Below, piece by piece: positions 25,304 to 34,800 of a stretch of 64,000 nucleotides of DNA. Within the stretch, counting starts at the first letter, position 1, and each line of letters opens with the position of its first letter. This DNA is from Treponema sp. GTDB lineage: Bacteria > Spirochaetota > Spirochaetia > Treponematales > Treponemataceae. The stretch covers positions 1-64,000 of the forward strand of contig JAIKYZ010000105.1 in NCBI GenBank assembly GCA_024682655.1. The letters run 5' to 3'. The translations under genes and the position numbers were made by a program. The notes under the pieces were generated by a model. The model was not told the DNA's origin. It made no database searches and saw only the letters and a program-made list of their open reading frames with translations.

Positions 25304-26539
25304 ATGGAAACTGATAAGACTAAGCAGAAAGATTTAAAAAAAGAAGAAAAAGAATATAGAAGACATAAAAGAATCTGGTGGTTTTGCAGACATTTTGTTG
25401 GTCCTTTTATAATGAATAAATATGGCTGTAAATGTACTGTTACAGAAAAATTACCAGAACCTTTTTTACTAGTTGCTAATCATAGTACAGACCTGGATCC
25501 AGGAATTATTGGAATGTGCAGCCGCCAGCAAATGTATTTTGTTGCCAGTGAACATCTTTACCGACTTGGATTTTTATCAAAAATCTTAATCTGGGCATTT
25601 AAACCAATCGCTAAAATGAAAGGGTCTTCAGATACTCTGACGGTTATGAAGGCTATAAGATATTTACGTAATGGTAAAAATGTTTCTTTATTCCCAGATG
25701 GAAACCGTTCATTTAATGGTAGAAACGGAGCTCTTACCGATGCCATTGGAAAACTTGTAAAAACCAGTGGGGCAAATCTTGTAACCTTTAGAATTACCGG
25801 AGGATTTTTTACAAATCCTCGCTGGGGTTATGGACTTAGAAAGGGTAAAATGACCGCTCAGGTTGTAAATGTTTATCCAAAAGAAGCCGTAAAAGAAATG
25901 TCTGCAAGTCAGATTCGCCAGGTAATCGAAAAAGATACTTACGAAAATGCCTATGAAAGACAGGCTTTGGAAAATATCCGTTACAAGGGTAAAGACCGGG
26001 CCTTGGGAATGGAATGTTCTTTGTGTATTTGTCCTAAATGTAAGGGAATTGAAACAATTTATACTAAGGAAAATTCTGTTAATTGTGTGAACTGCGGAAA
26101 ACTTACCGATTACAGTGAATACGGTTATTTTGACCAGGGCTTTGATTTTAAGACTATCGAAGAATGGGATGACTGGCAGGAAGAATTCTACAAAGAATAT
26201 GTTCAGACTCTAAAAGAAGGCAAGGGCCCTGAAGCTTTGGGAGTAGAAAAACCAATCTTTTCAAATTCAGATATCAATATGAACATTGTAAAGGCTGATC
26301 ACTCTGAAACAGATTTAGGCAAGGGCTCTCTTTCGATTTATCTTGATAAACTTGTGATTAAAACAAATGTACAGACAATCGAGATTCCTTTTACAGAACT
26401 TCCTGATATGTCTGTTTATGCTAAAACTGGTCTTGTATTTTCGGATGCGGCCGGAACTCATTATGAATTGAAAACTGATAAATTAATAAATGTAAGAAAG
26501 TATATTTACGTATGGTCTAACCTGCGTCAAAAAGTTTAG
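25304..26539 (+). CDS. PlsC-like acyltransferase with zinc ribbon and C-terminal domain
   Basis: A 411-residue protein. The acyltransferase motif HX4D is NHSTDLD (H60, D65), and FPDGNRSFNG (near 130) fits the second PlsC motif. It therefore resembles 1-acyl-glycerol-3-phosphate acyltransferases of phospholipid synthesis. Unusually, the catalytic domain is followed by two cysteine pairs, CPKC and CVNC (near 245-270), forming a probable zinc ribbon, and by about 90 residues of predicted beta structure. No clear membrane-spanning segment. The stop codon overlaps the ribosome binding site of the next gene, so the two are coupled. Confidence 0.8.
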   Translation: METDKTKQKDLKKEEKEYRRHKRIWWFCRHFVGPFIMNKYGCKCTVTEKLPEPFLLVANHSTDLDPGIIGMCSRQQMYFVASEHLYRLGFLSKILIWAFKPIAKMKGSSDTLTVMKAIRYLRNGKNVSLFPDGNRSFNGRNGALTDAIGKLVKTSGANLVTFRITGGFFTNPRWGYGLRKGKMTAQVVNVYPKEAVKEMSASQIRQVIEKDTYENAYERQALENIRYKGKDRALGMECSLCICPKCKGIETIYTKENSVNCVNCGKLTDYSEYGYFDQGFDFKTIEEWDDWQEEFYKEYVQTLKEGKGPEALGVEKPIFSNSDINMNIVKADHSETDLGKGSLSIYLDKLVIKTNVQTIEIPFTELPDMSVYAKTGLVFSDAAGTHYELKTDKLINVRKYIYVWSNLRQKV

Positions 26540-26549
26540 GAGGTTCCAT

Positions 26550-27956
26550 ATGGATTATTCTGCTGCAAATGTTGAATTATGGAATAGTATTTTACAAATT
26601 GGCATTATTGCTTTTATAGTAATTATTTCTAATGTATTAAGACTTAAAGTTCCTTTTGTAAAAAAGACTCTTATGCCTACAGCGGTTTTAGGGGGATTTT
26701 TATTACTGGGCTTAAAATATCTTGATATCATTAGGATTGATACTAACTTCTTGGAAATACTTACATATCACTGTCTGGGTATAGGTTTTATTGCCCTGTC
26801 TTTGCGTGTAAGTAAAAAAGATGATTCTTCAAAGTCGGATTTTAGAACTGCGGTAAAAAGTGGAGCAACAATCGTAAGTACCTATTCTATTCAGGGAGTT
26901 GTTGGTCTTCTGGTTTCTATTTTCCTGGCTTATACATTTATGCCAGATCTTTTTAAGGCTTCTGGTTTACTTCTTCCAATGGGTTTTGGACAGGGACCTG
27001 GACAGGGAAATAACATTGGTTCAAGTTATGAAAAACTTGGTTTTGCAGGAGGCCGTTCTTTTGGTCTTGCAATTGCCGCTACAGGTTTTATTGTTGCCTG
27101 CCTTGTTGGTGTAATTTATCTGAATATTGGTGCAAAAAAGGGTAAATTTAAAAGACATTCTGTTAGTCAGAATTCCGGCGAAAATAAGAGTGTTACAATC
27201 GAAGATTTTCTTGATAAAGATGAACTTCCTGTCTCACACTCAATTGACCGTCTCACAATTCAGATTGGTTTAATTTTCCTTGTTTACATGGTTACTTATC
27301 TTTTCCTCTGGGGATTTACAAGTTTTCTTTCAAAGAAGGCTCCTGCTGTTGATAAACTGGTTTCTTCTATGCTCTGGGGCTTTAATTTCCTTTTTGGTAC
27401 TTTATTCGCTTATGTCTTTAAGTTGATTTCGAAAGGTTTTAAGAAGTTCAAGGTGATGAGACATCAGTATCAGAATAATTATCTTTTAAACCGTATTTCT
27501 GGTCTTGCCTTTGATGTAATGATTGTTTGCGGTATAGGAACAATTAATTTTGAAGATTTAAAAGGTCTTTGGATTCCATTTATAATCATGTCAATTCTGG
27601 GAGGTCTTGTAACCTTTATCCACCTTAAGATTATCAGTAAAAAAATCTATAAGGGTTATGAAGAAGAAGGTTTCCTTTCTATGTTTGGTATGCTTACTGG
27701 AACAATTAGTTCAGGAGTTCTTTTAGTTCGCGAAATTGATAATAATTTTGAAACCCCTGCTGCAAATAATCTGGTAACTGGTACTAGTACAGCTGTAATT
27801 TTTGGTATTCCAATTATTGTTCTTGTAGGACTGGCACCAAAATCAACAGGTATGACTTTTATTGTTCTGGGTATTTGTCTTGCTTATTACGCCTGTCTTA
27901 TGGCAATTATTTTTTCAAAGACAAATGATAAATTATTAGATGATATGTCGGCCTAA
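26550..27956 (+). CDS. Sodium/glutamate symporter (GltS/ESS family)
   Basis: A 468-residue inner-membrane transporter with about ten to twelve hydrophobic segments. GFGQGPGQGNNIGSSYEKLGFAGGRSFGLAIA is the glycine-rich re-entrant loop typical of ESS carriers, and GTISSGVLLVRE is its counterpart in the second half. It probably imports glutamate with sodium. AGGAGG overlaps the previous stop. A strong terminator follows. Confidence 0.82.
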   Translation: MDYSAANVELWNSILQIGIIAFIVIISNVLRLKVPFVKKTLMPTAVLGGFLLLGLKYLDIIRIDTNFLEILTYHCLGIGFIALSLRVSKKDDSSKSDFRTAVKSGATIVSTYSIQGVVGLLVSIFLAYTFMPDLFKASGLLLPMGFGQGPGQGNNIGSSYEKLGFAGGRSFGLAIAATGFIVACLVGVIYLNIGAKKGKFKRHSVSQNSGENKSVTIEDFLDKDELPVSHSIDRLTIQIGLIFLVYMVTYLFLWGFTSFLSKKAPAVDKLVSSMLWGFNFLFGTLFAYVFKLISKGFKKFKVMRHQYQNNYLLNRISGLAFDVMIVCGIGTINFEDLKGLWIPFIIMSILGGLVTFIHLKIISKKIYKGYEEEGFLSMFGMLTGTISSGVLLVREIDNNFETPAANNLVTGTSTAVIFGIPIIVLVGLAPKSTGMTFIVLGICLAYYACLMAIIFSKTNDKLLDDMSA

Positions 27957-27974
27957 CTTTTTAAGGCTTTTTAT

Positions 27975-28016
27975 AAAATGCGTCAAAATGTCTCACTTTT
28001 GACGCATTTTTTTTTG
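27975..28016 (+). terminator. Strong Rho-independent terminator
   Basis: AAAATGCGTCAAAA pairs with TTTTGACGCATTTT over 14 bases around an 8-base loop, followed by T-run. It closes the MATE-acyltransferase-symporter group and insulates the sigma-54 promoter. Confidence 0.93.
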
Positions 28017-28120
28017 TCTGGGTCAAAAAAGCACAGTAAAAATGGGGAATTTCTTCAATTTTTCCAAAAGTGGTCAAAAAGACTCGCTTATTTAATAAAA
28101 ATTTTACTGAAAGGCAAGAA

Positions 28121-28162
28121 AATTCGTAAAAAAGATAAAAAAAATCAAAAATTCGTAAAAAA
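28121..28162. repeat. Direct repeat AATTCGTAAAAAA upstream of the sigma-54 promoter
   Basis: The 13-mer occurs at 28121-28133 and 28150-28162, 29 bases apart, 30-70 bases before the -24 element. The place fits enhancer sites for an activator, but the sequence is AT-rich and has no dyad symmetry. Confidence 0.35.
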
Positions 28163-28191
28163 TTCAAAAATTATTTTCTCTTTTTATAACT

Positions 28192-28207
28192 TGGCACGAT
28201 ACTTGCT
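28192..28207 (+). promoter_or_regulatory. Sigma-54 (RpoN) promoter, full consensus
   Basis: TGGCACG-ATAC-TTGCT matches the -24/-12 consensus TGGCACR-N4-TTGCW at every defined base, with the GG and GC doublets 10 bases apart. Transcription would start about 28217-28220, 27 bases before the ATG of the sigma factor gene. Confidence 0.88.
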
Positions 28208-28245
28208 ATATATTAAGTGTAAATCAAGTTTTGAGGAGATAAATT

Positions 28246-29085
28246 ATGAAATACGAAGATGAAGTTCTTTCAATGTACCTTAAAGAAATCAATAAGATTC
28301 CTTTGCTTACCCGCGAAGAAGAAACAGAACTTGCTGTTAAGGCAAAAAATGGAGATCAGGCTGCAAAAAATAAGATTGTAAATTCTAATCTTAGATTTGT
28401 TGTAAATGTAGCTAAAAAATATCAGAATCATGGAATTGATTTAGTTGATTTAATCAGCGAAGGTAATATTGGTCTTCTTGTTGCAATTAAAAAATTCGAT
28501 GTTTCTAAAGGTTATCATTTTATCTCCTACGCAGTATGGTGGATTCGTCAGAGCATCTTAAAGGCTATTTGCGAAAAGAGTCGTGCTATCCGTCTTCCAC
28601 TCAACAGAGCTAATGAACTTGTTCAGATTGAACATGCTAAGAAAATTATTGGCAGCAACAAGACTGAACAGGAAGAATATGAAGAAATTGCCGCTATGCT
28701 TAATATGGAAGCATCACATGTTAGAGAAATGGTAAATATTGCCAAAGATATGGTTTCTCTTGATGCAAAAGTTAATAACGGTGAAGACAACACAAGTATT
28801 GCAGACTTCCAGGAAGACAAACTTTATGGTCGCCCAGAAGATAAAGCAATTGATAATTCTATGGCAGATGATATCGAAAAAGTTCTTGATACTTTACGCC
28901 CAACAGAAGCTAAAGTTATAAGAATGCGCTATGGTTTGAACAATACAAAACCAATGTCACTCAAAGAAGTTGGCGATAAATGTGATTTGACAAAAGAAAG
29001 AATCCGTCAGATCGAAAAACATGCCATTCAGAGATTGCAGCATCCAACAAGAGCTCGTCGCTTAGTTGATTACTGTGTAGCATAA
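28246..29085 (+). CDS. RpoD/RpoS-like alternative sigma factor
   Basis: A 279-residue sigma-70 family protein. Region 1.2 (DEVLSMYLKEINKIPLLTREEE), region 2 (LRFVVNVAKKY, LISEGNIGLLVAIKKFD, ISYAVWWIRQSI), region 3 and region 4 (RPTEAKVIRMRYGL, then SLKEVGDKCDLTKERIRQIEKHAIQRL) are complete. Region 1.1 is missing and the protein is short, so it is a group 2 type, not the housekeeping factor. GAGGAG stands 7 bases before the ATG. Its promoter is a sigma-54 type, so its production should require RpoN and an enhancer-binding protein. The stop lies 2 bases from the end of convergent recG with no terminator between. Confidence 0.93.
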   Translation: MKYEDEVLSMYLKEINKIPLLTREEETELAVKAKNGDQAAKNKIVNSNLRFVVNVAKKYQNHGIDLVDLISEGNIGLLVAIKKFDVSKGYHFISYAVWWIRQSILKAICEKSRAIRLPLNRANELVQIEHAKKIIGSNKTEQEEYEEIAAMLNMEASHVREMVNIAKDMVSLDAKVNNGEDNTSIADFQEDKLYGRPEDKAIDNSMADDIEKVLDTLRPTEAKVIRMRYGLNNTKPMSLKEVGDKCDLTKERIRQIEKHAIQRLQHPTRARRLVDYCVA

Positions 29086-29087
29086 AA

Positions 29088-31274
29088 TTATCGGGAAATA
29101 TAATTCTGAAGGGCATCTTGCCTTGCCAGAAGAAGTAATTCCTGATCTTTAGATAAATCGGCAATATTAAATTCTAATTGTCCAGCTTGAAGGGTTCCGG
29201 TAATTTCGCCGGGACCTCTTGTTTTTAAATCCTGTTCTGCAATATAAAAACCATCTGTACTTTGTCTAAGCACTTTCATTCTTTCTATTCCAGTTTGAGT
29301 AAGGTTCTGGCTGTAGATTAAAAAACAGTAAGATTGCTGACTTCCTCTTCCAACTCTACCTCGCAGCTGATGTAATTGAGCCATTCCAAAACGGTCTGCT
29401 TGTTCTATAACCATACAAGTTGCATTTGGAACATCTATGCCTACTTCAATTACAGTGGTAGCGGCCAGAATATTTATTTTCCCATCTCTAAAATCCCTGA
29501 AAATTCTTTCCTGTTCTTCTTCCGGTATTTTTGAGTGAACTAGGGCACAATTGTACTGGGGGAAAATATGCTTGGACAGTTTGTCGAAGGCGAGCTGGGC
29601 GGATTTCAACTGAAGAGTTGTATTTTCGCTGTTGATTGAAGGATAGACAAAATATGCCTGTCTTCCCTTTGCTAATTCCTTGCGAACTTCCTCGTAGGCA
29701 TTAATTTCATTTCCTTCTTTTACAAGATAGGTTGTAATTGCTTTTCTTCCTTCCGGCATTGTTTTAATTGTAGAAAGATCTAAATCTCCAAAAACCGTTA
29801 AGGCCAAACTCTGAGGAATTGGTGTTGCACTCATCATTAAAAGATGGGGTTCAAAAGAAACTCCGTTTATTGTTTTTCTTCCTTTTTCCAAAATTGCCTG
29901 TCTTTGTAAAACTCCAAAACGGTGCTGTTCATCAATAACTGCCAGTTGTAAATCTTTGTAAATTGTATTTGAAGAAAATAAAGCGTGGGTTCCAATTATA
30001 ATATCAATCTGACCTTCTTTAAGGGCTTTTAAAATCTGATTTCTTCCGGCGGCTTTAACATTTCCGGTCAAAAAGGCAACTCTTATTCCCAAAAAATCAA
30101 GGAGACGGGCAGTAGTTTCTGCATGCTGGCTGGCAAGTAATTCTGTTGGGGCCATAAAAGCACATTGCCCCTTCCAGCTGATTACTCTAAGACAGATAAA
30201 TAAAGAGACCAGGGTTTTTCCACAACCTACGTCCCCTTGTAATAATCTTGCCATACTAAAAGGTATTTTCTTTGGCATAGGAATACCTCTTTCGGCTTGA
30301 TTCTGTAATCTTGCTCTTTCTTCGTAACCTTTATCAATATCACTGTCCATCTGATAGATTACTGTCATCTGGTCTGGGGTTAATTTATAGGGCAGTTGAT
30401 GTAAAAACTGTTTTTGCAAAGGGGACAGGGATTCTTCAAAAACTTCTTCTTTTACTTTTGGTTCAAGTTTTGAAGTAATATCTGAAACTGCATTTTCTAA
30501 TTCTGGTAAAGTTCCCTTGTGTTTATAGGCCCTGTCAATTACTGTTTTTTGGAATAAATAAAGTTCTTCATAAGCTAAAGTTTTACGGGCAAGTTCTGCT
30601 TCTTCAAGACTTTGAGGATTATGAATCATTTTTATAGCATCAATTTTGTGGATTAGATTTCTTTCTTCCAGGAGATTTTGCGGAATTTCATCCTCCAAGC
30701 CATAAGTGTACTGTTTGATTGCATTATTTATGGCCTTAATTAAAACTTTTTGAGTTAAGCCTTCGGTTAGAGGATAGACTGGAAATATTTTATTGTCCGG
30801 TGGATTGATTTTTGCCAGAGCGGAATAATCAACCTGGCCTGTTACTTTATCAATCAAATCTGGTAATTCAACTTTAGAAGCTTCAAAACTTGTACTTTGC
30901 AGGCAATTATATTTAATTCCAAAAGTTCCATGCAGGGAAATAAAAGTTCCCGGGGGCAGGGAATTTTCTAAAAAGCCCCGCCTGAAACAGATTAATTCTG
31001 CATTTGCTGTCCCGTCGTTTACTATGATTTTCAGGGTTTTCATATTTCCGTAGCCAAACCATTCGTGGCGCAAAACATAGGCTAGGGTGTGAATTTTTGG
31101 GTTAATTTCAAACTGGCTCAAAGAAACTCTTTTTGTTCTGTCTTCGTAATCGCGGGGAAAATAGCTTAATAAATCTCCTACGGTGAAGATATTAATTTTT
31201 GCGAGAGTTTTTGTTAATGCGGGGCCAAGGCCTGTTAATGAAGAAACAGGCGCATTTATTTCATTTAATTTCAC
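29088..31274 (-). CDS. recG: ATP-dependent DNA helicase RecG
   Basis: Reverses stalled replication forks and branch-migrates Holliday junctions. Wedge/OB domain at the N-terminus (SLTGLGPALTKTLAKINIFTVGDLLSYFPRDYEDR), Walker A GDVGCGKT, DEQH box, motif III MMSATPIP, and motif VI QLRGRVGRG. Length about 728-737 residues. The start is uncertain: GTG at 31274 lies just after the yggT stop, while TTG at 31301 would overlap yggT by 22 bases; neither has a clear ribosome binding site. Last gene of the dnaE-yggT-recG group. Confidence 0.93.
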   Translation of the reverse strand: MKLNEINAPVSSLTGLGPALTKTLAKINIFTVGDLLSYFPRDYEDRTKRVSLSQFEINPKIHTLAYVLRHEWFGYGNMKTLKIIVNDGTANAELICFRRGFLENSLPPGTFISLHGTFGIKYNCLQSTSFEASKVELPDLIDKVTGQVDYSALAKINPPDNKIFPVYPLTEGLTQKVLIKAINNAIKQYTYGLEDEIPQNLLEERNLIHKIDAIKMIHNPQSLEEAELARKTLAYEELYLFQKTVIDRAYKHKGTLPELENAVSDITSKLEPKVKEEVFEESLSPLQKQFLHQLPYKLTPDQMTVIYQMDSDIDKGYEERARLQNQAERGIPMPKKIPFSMARLLQGDVGCGKTLVSLFICLRVISWKGQCAFMAPTELLASQHAETTARLLDFLGIRVAFLTGNVKAAGRNQILKALKEGQIDIIIGTHALFSSNTIYKDLQLAVIDEQHRFGVLQRQAILEKGRKTINGVSFEPHLLMMSATPIPQSLALTVFGDLDLSTIKTMPEGRKAITTYLVKEGNEINAYEEVRKELAKGRQAYFVYPSINSENTTLQLKSAQLAFDKLSKHIFPQYNCALVHSKIPEEEQERIFRDFRDGKINILAATTVIEVGIDVPNATCMVIEQADRFGMAQLHQLRGRVGRGSQQSYCFLIYSQNLTQTGIERMKVLRQSTDGFYIAEQDLKTRGPGEITGTLQAGQLEFNIADLSKDQELLLLARQDALQNYISR

Positions 31275-31279
31275 TTTTA

Positions 31280-31870
31280 TTAGAATGGAATCTTTAAACA
31301 AAGTCCCATAAGAATTCTAAGAAGCTGGGAACTGACAATTAAAACCAGAAGAAGGGTAATCCAGGAAATCAAAAGGGAAGTCTGGTAAGATAAATACTTT
31401 CTGGCGATTATTCCCGAAATCTTTCTGCTTATATTAGTCAAAAATGAATCTATCTGATACCAGATTGAATTGGAATTTGTCTGGCCGTGATTTACCAAAA
31501 GTACAATCCATCTAATCAGCATCAAAAGAAAGAGCATTCCAAGTACAAAAGATAAAATGCTTTGTACCATGCTTAAAATCATAGCAAGAATTGAACCAAA
31601 GGTTACTTTTACCGAACCAGATATTCCACCCAGAATTGAAGATAAAATCGAAAGTAAACCGATTGAAATTACCGGAGAAAAATCCAGATTTCTGATTCTG
31701 AACCATCCGCGGTTGGAAAAAAGATTCATGTAAGGATCACAAATGCTGGAAATAAATCTTCCAAACTTTGTAAATTTTGAACCTGGAATCCAGGTAAGCA
31801 TTATATTTATAAAACAAAGAATTGTATAAATAATAACTAAAAGTGACAGTATGCTAAGTGCAATTTTCAT
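31280..31870 (-). CDS. YggT-family membrane protein
   Basis: A 196-residue inner-membrane protein with four or five hydrophobic segments. The motif FINIMLTWIPGSKFTKFGRFISSICDPYMNLF matches YggT/CCB3 proteins, which are implicated in osmotic tolerance, division-site or cofactor assembly functions depending on the organism. The second half repeats the pattern. AGGAG ribosome binding site; it starts 9 bases after dnaE and overlaps or abuts recG. Confidence 0.8.
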   Translation of the reverse strand: MKIALSILSLLVIIYTILCFINIMLTWIPGSKFTKFGRFISSICDPYMNLFSNRGWFRIRNLDFSPVISIGLLSILSSILGGISGSVKVTFGSILAMILSMVQSILSFVLGMLFLLMLIRWIVLLVNHGQTNSNSIWYQIDSFLTNISRKISGIIARKYLSYQTSLLISWITLLLVLIVSSQLLRILMGLCLKIPF

Positions 31871-31879
31871 ATAAAACTC

Positions 31880-34800
31880 CTATTCGGTCCAAACTTCCTT
31901 TACAAATGGTAAGTCTTTTATATGCTTTGTAATTTCATCCGAAGTGGCGACTCTCATTTGTTCATTTGCCTTAATGACAAAAGGATTATTTCCTGTATCT
32001 ATATGAAAATATACTGAACATGACCCTGAATTATCAAATAAAAAATCTTTTAAATCTGAAAGATCTGCTTCTTTATTAAAAAATGGAGTTAATTGGATAT
32101 GTAAAGAATTAGCAGAGTGATTTTCCAGCTGATTTGGATCTAAAACTTCATTTACAATTAAAGAAGGTTTTTCCCTGCTGCCATCAACTCTACCTTTGAA
32201 GGCATAGACTTCCCCGGTTTTTAACTGAGCTTTTAAATTTGCCCATTGCTGGGTAAAGAAGGTACAGTCAATTTGACCTTCAATATCGGAAAGTCTTCCA
32301 AAAGCCATAAAATCGCCTTTTTTATTTCTGATTTCTTTAAGCTCGCTTAACATTCCAAGGGCAATATATTCTTTTCCATAATTTTTTAACTGCCAGTATT
32401 TTGCTCCACTTGCGGCCATTTGTTTTTTCTGAGCTTCTTCTTCGGCGCCAATTCTATCAATTGTTGAAGATTTAACTGTTACGGCTCTTTCTATTGCTTT
32501 GCGGTAGTCATCAAGAGGATGGCCACTTACATAGATTCCGATACAATCTTTTTCCATGTTTAATTTTTCCATGGTTGGTAAATCATCTACAATTGTGTAT
32601 TTAAAATCTGGGAAGGCCTTTTCTTCTTCGGTTAAATCTCCAAAAAGATCTCCCTGACCTTTCATCTTATCTGCAAGTTCTGACATTGCAAAATCAATTG
32701 CGTTTTCCATATTGGCAAGTAAAGTTGGGCGGTTAAGATTCTGGCCACTTTCTTCTCCACAGTGGTCAAAACCACCGGTTTTAATTAAAACTTCGACAGC
32801 CTTTTTGTTTACGGCAACTCTTTCATGACCTTCTTCGTCCTTTTCAATTCTTGTACAGGCACGTTTTATAAAGTCCATGAAATTTTTATAAGGACCATTT
32901 TCTTCTCTTTCGTTTACAATTGTCTGGGCTGCAGATTCTCCCATACCCTTGATACCTTTAAGACCAAAAACAATTCTTCCGTCTACAACATCAAAAATAA
33001 CGTCTGAACGGTTTACATCTGGAGGATCAACTGCAACTCCCATTGCACGGGCTTCTTCAATATAGGCAGGTAATCCATCTGTTGAAGTAATTTCATTTGT
33101 TAAGTTTGCTGCCATAAATTCTGCAGGATAATGAGCTTTGAGCCATCCTGTTCTATAGGCCAGAACTGAATAGGCTGCGGCGTGCGATTTATTAAATCCG
33201 TATCCGGCAAAAGGAACCATGATATCAAAGATTTTAGAAGCGTGTTCTTCTGTGTGACCATTTTTAAGGGCACCGGCAATAAACTCTTCCTTTTTCTTCA
33301 TAAGGACATCAAGTTTTTTCTTACCCATGGCACGACGAAGCATATCGGCACCACCAAGGGAGAAGCCGGAAATAATCTGGGCAACTTTCATTACCTGTTC
33401 CTGATAAACCATTACACCGTAAGTTTCTTTTAATAAGCCTTCAAGACTAGGATCTGGATATTCAATAGTTTCTGGTTTCCATTTACCATCCATGTATTTT
33501 GGAATGTAATCCATAGGACCTGGACGATACAAAGCATTTAATGCAACCAAATCTTCAAGTTTTTCTGGCTGGAATTCACGGAGAATCTTCTGCATACCTG
33601 GCGATTCAAACTGGAAAACGGCAACTGAATCTCCTCTTTTAAATAAATCAAAGGTTTTTTCATCAGTTTCGCTTACCTGATCGGTATGGAATTCTGGTTC
33701 ACCGGGTTTTCTGTGTTTATTGATAATATCTTCTGCGTAACGTATTAAGGAAAGTGTTTTTAAACCTAAATAGTCGAATTTTACAAGACCGCAAGGTTCA
33801 ATAATATCCATTGTGTATTGAACGGCAACTTCTCCAGTTTTAGCATCTTTGTAAACAGGTGCCCAATTTGGAAGAGGAGTTAAACCAATTACCATTCCCG
33901 AAGCATGAAGACCGGTATTTCTTTTTACCCCTTCAAGTTTAAAGGCCAGTTCAAATAATTCCTGGTAGCGGGGATCATCCTTGTAAGGAATTAACTGACC
34001 GCCATCTGGGAATTTTTCTGTTGGTTCAGAAAAAGCATCTTTTAATTTTGCCTTAGCATTATCTGGAATACATTTTTTCAACATATTAACTTCAGATAAA
34101 GGAATTCCTAAGATTCGGCCAACATCGGCAATACAGTTTTTAGGTTTAAGGGTACCAAAAGTTACAATATGTCCAACGTTTGCGTCCCCATACAAATCTC
34201 TTGTGTGCTGGATGATTTCCTGTCTAAAGTCGAAATCCATATCTACGTCAAAATCAGGCATAGATACACGTTCAGGATTTAAGAATCGTTCAAAGATAAG
34301 TCCAAATCTAAATGGATCAATATCTGTAATTGTCATTGCATAGGCAACCAGGGAACCGGCACCAGAACCTCGACCAGGTCCAATTGGAATGTAATGTTTT
34401 TTACACTGGTGAACCGGGTCGTAAAGAGATTTAGACCAGTTGATAAATTCCCAAACGATAAGGAAGTAGCCCGAAAATCCCATGGAGAAGATTGTATTTA
34501 ATTCGTAATCGGCTCTTTGACGGATTTCTGGAGTTATTTCCTTGTAACGTTTTTTAAGACCTTCTTCTACAATATATTTTACATAATCATTTTGATCTGA
34601 CTGATAATCGTCTCCGTGAGTCTGGAATTCTTTTGGAAGTTCAAAACGTGGAAGACATTCTTTTAATTCTGGAGTTGTATATTGTTTGATTGTAAGATTA
34701 CACATATTTGCAATCTTAATTGTATTGTCGTAGGCTTCTGGGCATTGTGGGAAAAGCTGACGCATTTCTTCTTCTGTTTTAAAGTACCAGTTGTCTAAAT

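Noticed and set aside
27978..28262. 94-codon reading frame across the sigma factor upstream region
   Set aside because: Low-complexity lysine and phenylalanine composition, covers a terminator and the sigma-54 promoter, and has no ribosome binding site.
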